The notes under the pieces: model-generated
Told to the model about the DNA's origin: nothing
What the model saw: only the letters and a program-made list of their open reading frames with translations
The model's database searches: none
Part shown: positions 5,833 to 9,293 of the stretch, in pieces
How positions within the stretch are numbered: position 1 is the first letter of the stretch
Layout of the letters: each line of letters opens with the position of its first letter
Translations under genes and position numbers: made by a program
Origin: Tannerellaceae bacterium
Lineage (GTDB): Bacteria > Bacteroidota > Bacteroidia > Bacteroidales > Tannerellaceae
DNA length: 9,293 bases
Reading direction: 5' to 3'
NCBI GenBank assembly: GCA_031267205.1
Contig: JAIRZN010000101.1
Span: forward strand, 1-9,293

Positions 5833-7341
5833 ATGTATACAAAAAACAACAAACGTCCGCTCCTCCTTATATCCGTCCTCTTACTCGCGATAACGGATAG
5901 CTTCGCCCAAACGGGTGACGATCCCGACGGCCTCGCTTACAAAACCGAAATATTCGCATCCGCCGCTTCGGGCGATTATACTCCCCTCTGGTTAGTGAGC
6001 AACCGCCACGGTATCGTGCCCTTAGACGCAGGCAACGCCTACCTCAGCGCCGGAATGTTTTACGGCAAACACTTTGACAACGGACTGCGGCTCACCGCCG
6101 GAGCCGACATCGCAGCAGTCACGCCACGCTATCGCAACATACTCGTCAGGCAACTTTACGCAGAAATCGCCTACCGCGCCTTCTCGCTCAGCGCAGGCAG
6201 CCGCGAACGACAATCGCTGTCCTTGTGGGACGAACAACTCAGTTCGGGCGACATGGTACTGTCCGGCAACGCACGCCCTGTCCCCGAAGTAAGGATAAGC
6301 ATGCCCGAATACTCCCCCTTCCCGGGCACAGGGAAATGGCTGTACCTGAAGGGAAGTTTCTCCGTAGGACGCTCCTTCGACACGGATTACCTCGACCGTT
6401 TTACCGCAACCTCCAAAGCCTTTTATGTAAAAGACATGCTATGGCATTATAAGTCCATATTCTTCCGTATCGAAGACCCTGGAAACCGCTTCCCCCTATC
6501 CTTAGAGCTTGGCCTGCAGCACGGAGCGCAATGGGCGGGCGTATCAACAAATCCAAGGATCGACAAACAGCCTAACTCCCTGACCGACTTCGCCAGGGTA
6601 ATACTCGGAATGGGCGGGGGCGACGGGGCTACGGCCAGCGATTCGATAAATGTACTGGGCAACCATTACGGATCGTACGACATTAAATTAATGTATAAGG
6701 CCGCCGACTTCTCCGTCCAGGCCTACCACCAGCGTTACTTCGAAGATAAGTCGGGGACGATATTCAACAATGGATGGGACGGCCTATGGGGCCTCCAAGT
6801 ATATCTGCACAAAACGCCATGGATGCAAAAAATCCTCCTCGAACGCCTCGATACGCGGCACCAGACAGGCCCGATGCATTTCCTGGCCTTTGATCACCAA
6901 AAATATCCTGCCGTAGGAGGCGGGGCCGACGATTACTATAATAACGGGGAATACACGACCGGCCTCTCTTACTTCAACCGTAGCGTCGGCTCGCCGCTGC
7001 TGCCCTCGCCGGAATATAATACCGACGGGACGGTAGGCTTCAAGAATACGCGCGTCCTCGCGTGGCACATCGGAATGTCGGGCGATTTATCCTCCTGTAT
7101 TTCATATCGTATACTGTTTACCGTCAGGGACTCCTGGGGAAGGCACGCACAGCCGTTCAGGAATAATAAGACGGGCGATTCGGGATTGCTGGAGATCAGC
7201 TACCGTCACCCGCGCCTCGACGGATGGCTGCTGACCGGCTCAATCGCCGCCGACCGTGGGAATATCATGGGTAAAGGGGGTATAGGCTTTGGGCTATGTA
7301 TTTCCAAGCGCGGGATTATTCCCACAAAGACGAGGCAATAA
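5833..7341 (+). CDS. Capsule assembly Wzi family outer-membrane protein
   Basis: This encodes a 502-residue exported protein. Residues 1-25 are a Sec signal peptide: basic KNNKR, hydrophobic LLLISVLLLAI, and likely cleavage after SFA, before Gln26. The mature part consists of alternating-residue beta strands rich in aromatic residues and Gly, as in an outer-membrane barrel. It carries family features of Bacteroidetes Wzi-like proteins (Caps_assemb_Wzi, PF14052). Examples are YTPLWLVSNRHGI (49-61), soon after the mature N-terminus, and repeated motifs such as FSLSAGSRERQS and YKAADFSVQAYHQRYFEDKS. In E. coli, Wzi is a lectin-like barrel that holds group 1 capsule at the cell surface. The Bacteroidetes relatives are less well characterised, and a general surface-polysaccharide role is inferred. 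Length is normal for the family. The last 26 bases overlap the plsC-like gene on the other strand. No capsule synthesis genes are adjacent. Confidence 0.85.
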   Translation: MYTKNNKRPLLLISVLLLAITDSFAQTGDDPDGLAYKTEIFASAASGDYTPLWLVSNRHGIVPLDAGNAYLSAGMFYGKHFDNGLRLTAGADIAAVTPRYRNILVRQLYAEIAYRAFSLSAGSRERQSLSLWDEQLSSGDMVLSGNARPVPEVRISMPEYSPFPGTGKWLYLKGSFSVGRSFDTDYLDRFTATSKAFYVKDMLWHYKSIFFRIEDPGNRFPLSLELGLQHGAQWAGVSTNPRIDKQPNSLTDFARVILGMGGGDGATASDSINVLGNHYGSYDIKLMYKAADFSVQAYHQRYFEDKSGTIFNNGWDGLWGLQVYLHKTPWMQKILLERLDTRHQTGPMHFLAFDHQKYPAVGGGADDYYNNGEYTTGLSYFNRSVGSPLLPSPEYNTDGTVGFKNTRVLAWHIGMSGDLSSCISYRILFTVRDSWGRHAQPFRNNKTGDSGLLEISYRHPRLDGWLLTGSIAADRGNIMGKGGIGFGLCISKRGIIPTKTRQ

Positions 7342-8050
7342 TGCGGTGAGTATGCCCGGCCAGCTCCTGTAAATCCTTGGCGCCGACGCTTTCTGTCGAA
7401 ACGGGAGGATGAATCACCATCTCCATCCTGTGGGGCCGCACTCCCAAAGAGCCGATAGGCATCACTTTATACGGGCCGTTAAGCGTTATCGGCACGACAG
7501 GCAGGCCAAAATCGGCGGCCATACGGAAGGCTCCTTTCTTGAAGCGCGACATTTTCCCGGTACGTGTGCGCGATCCTTCGGGGAAAACGACTACCGAAGC
7601 CCCCTTCCCCAACGCTTTTTCCGCCTCCTTTACGCTACGGGCGGCCGCCTGGGGCGTAGAATGGTCGACAAATATAAATCCCGCCGCCCTGCAAGCCGTT
7701 CCCACAAAAGGAATCCGCCTTAACCCCTCCTTCATCACCCACTTGACGGGCGCGCCGAGGAATCCGTAAATCAAAAATATATCGAAAGCCCCCTGATGAT
7801 TGGACACGAATACGTAAGACCGTCCCGCCTCGATATTCTCCCTTCCGCGCACCCTGACGGGACAAAGGGCGAGGCAACAGGTTATCCGCGACCACAACAT
7901 ACCAGGGTAATAGGCGAAAACCCGCTCTCCGCCAAGCAAACACCCCCCCATCGTCGTCAAAGCCGTAATAACGGTAAGTATCAAAAAAACCGGCGCAAAA
8001 AACGCCCACAGGTATAAAGTATAAAGTATTCGTATCATCGGAAATTTCAT
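7316..8050 (-). CDS. plsC: 1-acyl-sn-glycerol-3-phosphate acyltransferase (PlsC family)
   Basis: This encodes a 244-residue membrane-associated acyltransferase that would add the second fatty acid to lysophosphatidic acid, making phosphatidic acid for phospholipid synthesis. After one or two N-terminal hydrophobic segments (residues about 9-40) come the family motifs in order. Motif I is NHQGAFD, with catalytic H85 and D90 in the HX4D pattern. Next is the motif II region GFIFVDHS (124-131), where the frequent Arg is His. Motif III is FPEGSRTRTG (156-165), and motif IV is VPITLNG (186-192). Length is normal. The start is the ATG at 8048-8050; a second in-frame ATG is four codons on (8036-8038). 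A weak -7-like TACTTTTA lies upstream at 8073-8080. The gene is convergent with, and overlaps, the Wzi-like gene. It could be a paralogue acting on other lysophospholipids or ornithine-type lipids. Confidence 0.92.
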   Translation of the reverse strand: MKFPMIRILYTLYLWAFFAPVFLILTVITALTTMGGCLLGGERVFAYYPGMLWSRITCCLALCPVRVRGRENIEAGRSYVFVSNHQGAFDIFLIYGFLGAPVKWVMKEGLRRIPFVGTACRAAGFIFVDHSTPQAAARSVKEAEKALGKGASVVVFPEGSRTRTGKMSRFKKGAFRMAADFGLPVVPITLNGPYKVMPIGSLGVRPHRMEMVIHPPVSTESVGAKDLQELAGHTHRIIASSLWE

Positions 8051-8072
8051 TTATATCTCACATAACATCGTG

Positions 8073-8080
8073 TAAAAGTA
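8073..8080 (-). promoter_or_regulatory. Possible -7 box for plsC
   Basis: On the minus strand this reads TACTTTTA, one base from TAnnTTTG, 22 bases before the plsC ATG. No -33 element was recognised, so the call is tentative. Confidence 0.3.
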
Positions 8081-8148
8081 CATATTCCATACCGCATATA
8101 CAACACGCCGCCCGCGCCGCGCGTAAAATAACAATTACGTAACCAAAG

Positions 8149-8275
8149 CGTCACGCCGGCGCGGGCTTGTCACGCCGGCGCGGGCTTGTCACGCCGGCGC
8201 GGGCTTGTAGCCCGTGCCTCCGCTTGTTTGTTTTGTATTCTTACGGTAGGGCACGGGCTGCAAGCCCGCGCCAGC
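8149..8275. repeat. REP-like palindromic element with tandem expansion (copy 1)
   Basis: The left arm (8193-8219) and right arm (8249-8275) pair over about 27 positions with only one mismatch (C8195-A8273) and two G-U pairs. They enclose a spacer at 8220-8248. Each arm is also a hairpin on its own: 8196-8205 pairs with 8209-8218 around TGT, and 8250-8259 with 8263-8272 around GCA. This two-hairpin, inverted-pair layout resembles REP/BIME elements. The left half of the first arm is present three times in tandem (8151-8207). The spacer and arm recur from 9227. It carries no open reading frame of substance, and the annotated neighbours stop short of it. Confidence 0.82.
8151..8207 (+). repeat. 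Three perfect tandem copies of a 19-base unit
   Basis: TCACGCCGGCGCGGGCTTG occurs at 8151-8169, 8170-8188 and 8189-8207 with no differences. Each unit is the outer edge plus the left half of the hairpin in the palindromic element. Only the third unit continues into the complete hairpin. The second element copy near the window end has a single unit, so this looks like a local expansion. Confidence 0.97.
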
Positions 8276-8288
8276 AGAAGTATTTTTC

Positions 8289-8978
8289 CTACCAAATTCT
8301 GGGGATTAATTTATATTTCACTCTTTGTGCATAATCATTATACCCATTTAATTCCTTTTGTAATAAATTATCCTCATTTATTGTCCGTAATATTATAAAG
8401 AATGCGGCAAACAGGCTTGGTATAAATGCGTAAACAGATCCAATAATTAATGGCGGAATAAATGCAGAAACAATCATACATAAATTACCGGGGTGTCGAA
8501 TTACGCTATATGGACCTTTATCTATAACCGTTTGTTTTCGTTCAGTTTGTATACGAACCGTCCCTTCAAAATATTTATTCGTTACCATTGCAAAAGTAGA
8601 TATGCCAAGTGACATTAAATATAATAGAATACCTGGTATTATAAAATATATATTCAGATTCGACCATTCAAATCTAATATCAAATCCTGAAACAGCCGGT
8701 ATAACAATTATACTCATTAAAAAATATAATCCAATAAGCTTTTTGTCCCATATTTTTGTATTACTGCCATCGTCAGCCCTAAAATTTAATACCTCCGGAT
8801 TATTTCTTATCAAAAACAAATTGTTAATAATTGCGCCAACAATCATTAATCCGTAACAAGTAAATCCTCTTAATGCAAATATTTCACCACTACATAATAA
8901 AAATACGGCAACTGCAACAAGATAGGCAAACAGATTCTTAATAATGGCTTTTATGCCATTCTTTGAAATTTTCTCCAT
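8289..8978 (-). CDS. Isoprenylcysteine carboxylmethyltransferase-like membrane methyltransferase
   Basis: This encodes a 229-residue protein with about five to six hydrophobic segments. Its C-terminal part has the hallmarks of the ICMT/PEMT-like integral-membrane SAM-dependent methyltransferases. They are VRIQTERKQTVIDKGPYSVI (141-160), RHPGNL (161-166; usually RHPxY, here with Asn-Leu), and the acidic helix NEDNLLQKELNGYNDY (201-216), which helps bind SAM. The protein closes in KYKLIPRIW. Bacterial members methylate lipids or small molecules; the substrate here is unknown. The gene is far more AT-rich than its neighbours: one 60-base line (8581-8640) has 18 G/C, about 30%, while nearby genes are well above half. 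It lies between two copies of a REP-like element, so recent acquisition is likely. The start is the ATG at 8976-8978. No standard promoter is evident; TAAATTTA at 8994-9001 is only a weak candidate. Confidence 0.8.
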   Translation of the reverse strand: MEKISKNGIKAIIKNLFAYLVAVAVFLLCSGEIFALRGFTCYGLMIVGAIINNLFLIRNNPEVLNFRADDGSNTKIWDKKLIGLYFLMSIIVIPAVSGFDIRFEWSNLNIYFIIPGILLYLMSLGISTFAMVTNKYFEGTVRIQTERKQTVIDKGPYSVIRHPGNLCMIVSAFIPPLIIGSVYAFIPSLFAAFFIILRTINEDNLLQKELNGYNDYAQRVKYKLIPRIW

Positions 8979-9008
8979 GATTTTTATCTAAATTAAATTT
9001 ATATTCCA

Positions 9009-9119
9009 AGCGCAGACCATGTCTATACGGTCGTTGATGAAGTCGTCCTGCGCCCGCTCCCTCTCGCCCGGCGACAAGTCGGCATGACAGGCGGCGGCCT
9101 TGATGGAACTATCCCTCAA
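9009..9119 (-). pseudogene. recQ: Remnant of an ATP-dependent DNA helicase RecQ gene
   Basis: On the minus strand the segment encodes LRDSSIKAAACHADLSPGER, continuing as ERAQDDFINDRIDMVCA. This matches the RecQ helicase C-terminal RecA-like domain just before motif V. In intact proteins it reads roughly as IKAAxYHAGL, then ERxxxQxDFxxDRIxVVxAT, then AFGMGID. Here the similarity breaks exactly after the CA. The next bases are AT-rich, and the frame soon stops. Tyr is Cys and Gly is Asp in the conserved YHAGL. No other part of RecQ is seen on either side: no Walker motifs, RQC or HRDC. Upstream of about 9119 the frame stays open but the sequence is not RecQ-like. It is best read as a decayed fragment of about 37 codons, not a functional small gene. 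Confidence 0.66.
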
Positions 9120-9177
9120 GCGCAAGGACAACCCGCCTGAAAACCTTAGCCTGCAAAAGCCGGGCAGCAAATATAGC

Positions 9178-9207
9178 GCAAAAAAGTGTCGGATTCGACA
9201 CCTTTTT
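9178..9207. terminator. Bidirectional terminator-like hairpin
   Basis: GTGTCG (9186-9191) pairs perfectly with CGACAC (9196-9201) around a 4-base loop. A run of As lies on the left, and a T-run on the right follows one extra C. On the minus strand the hairpin is followed directly by six Ts, so it looks stronger for leftward transcripts entering from beyond the window. No intact gene in the window feeds it. Confidence 0.66.
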
Positions 9208-9226
9208 ACATGAGGCCGTGGCAAAC

Positions 9227-9293
9227 CGTCACGCTGGCGCGGGCTTGTAGCCCGTGCCCCCGCTTGTTTGTTTTGTGTTTTTATGGTAAGGCA
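9227..9293. repeat. REP-like palindromic element (copy 2, cut by window end)
   Basis: From CGTCACGC onward this repeats the element at 8149-8275 in the same orientation, with one rather than three copies of the 19-base unit. Over the roughly 64 comparable bases I count about six differences and no gaps. The arm hairpin (9236-9245 with 9249-9258, loop TGT) is fully conserved, including the G-U pair. The right arm lies beyond the window. Confidence 0.82.

Noticed and set aside
8151..8207. Possible CRISPR array
   Set aside because: The three 19-base units are directly adjacent with no spacers, and the unit is part of a larger palindrome. No cas gene is nearby.
8186..8398. Plus-strand 70-codon frame starting inside the repeat
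   Set aside because: It begins in the tandem units and runs antisense into the methyltransferase gene. It is chance coding in a repeat.
8988..9224. 78-codon minus-strand open frame as an intact small gene
   Set aside because: Only the middle to C-terminal part (about 9009-9119) resembles anything, and that is an internal slice of RecQ. The frame begins in and runs through the terminator hairpin, so it is treated as a pseudogene fragment.

Overview
The window reads as a chromosomal segment of a Bacteroidota bacterium, most likely Bacteroidales. Promoter-like boxes fit the Bacteroidetes -7 consensus TAnnTTTG (1945-1952, 1895-1902, 5046-5053, 5213-5220). Start codons lack Shine-Dalgarno sequences and have short A/T-rich leaders. 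The protein families are typical of the group: a 6-bladed beta-propeller protein, a long NagB-like/PIG-L fusion, a bactofilin and a Wzi-type capsule assembly protein. No species can be named from the sequence alone.

Layout. 1-549 (+) is the C-terminal end of a 6-bladed beta-propeller protein. It overlaps tail to tail with a MATE efflux pump on the minus strand (527-1873). A compact divergent promoter region follows. It drives the pump leftward and, rightward, a single tRNA gene (1987-2058), which is an initiator tRNA-fMet with its own promoter and a strong intrinsic terminator. A minus-strand two-gene operon occupies 2122-5014: first the NagB-like/LmbE-PIG-L deacetylase fusion, then, 4 bases after its stop, a BASS-family (bile acid:sodium symporter-like) membrane transporter. 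A 247-base intergenic region with outward-facing promoters leads to a bactofilin (5262-5723, +), closed by a terminator. Next comes an exported Wzi-like outer-membrane protein (5833-7341, +), which overlaps the 3' end of a plsC-type acyltransferase (7316-8050, -).

The right end (about 8080-9293) is different. A REP-like palindromic element with a three-fold 19-base tandem expansion (8149-8275) is followed by a strikingly AT-rich gene for an isoprenylcysteine-carboxylmethyltransferase-like membrane protein (8289-8978, -). The upstream edge of the AT-rich block abuts a short, broken remnant of a RecQ helicase gene (about 9009-9119, -). Then come a bidirectional terminator-like hairpin and a second copy of the REP-like element in the same orientation, cut by the window end. 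I read this as a small accessory insertion between direct repeat elements, in a spot where recQ has decayed.

Most of the window is core housekeeping and envelope biology: drug efflux, phospholipid synthesis, capsule anchoring, cytoskeletal scaffold and amino-sugar-type metabolism. No clear new defence or mobile system is visible. The points most worth a second look are the repeat-flanked AT-rich methyltransferase with its recQ debris, and the catalytic-residue loss in the NagB-like domain.
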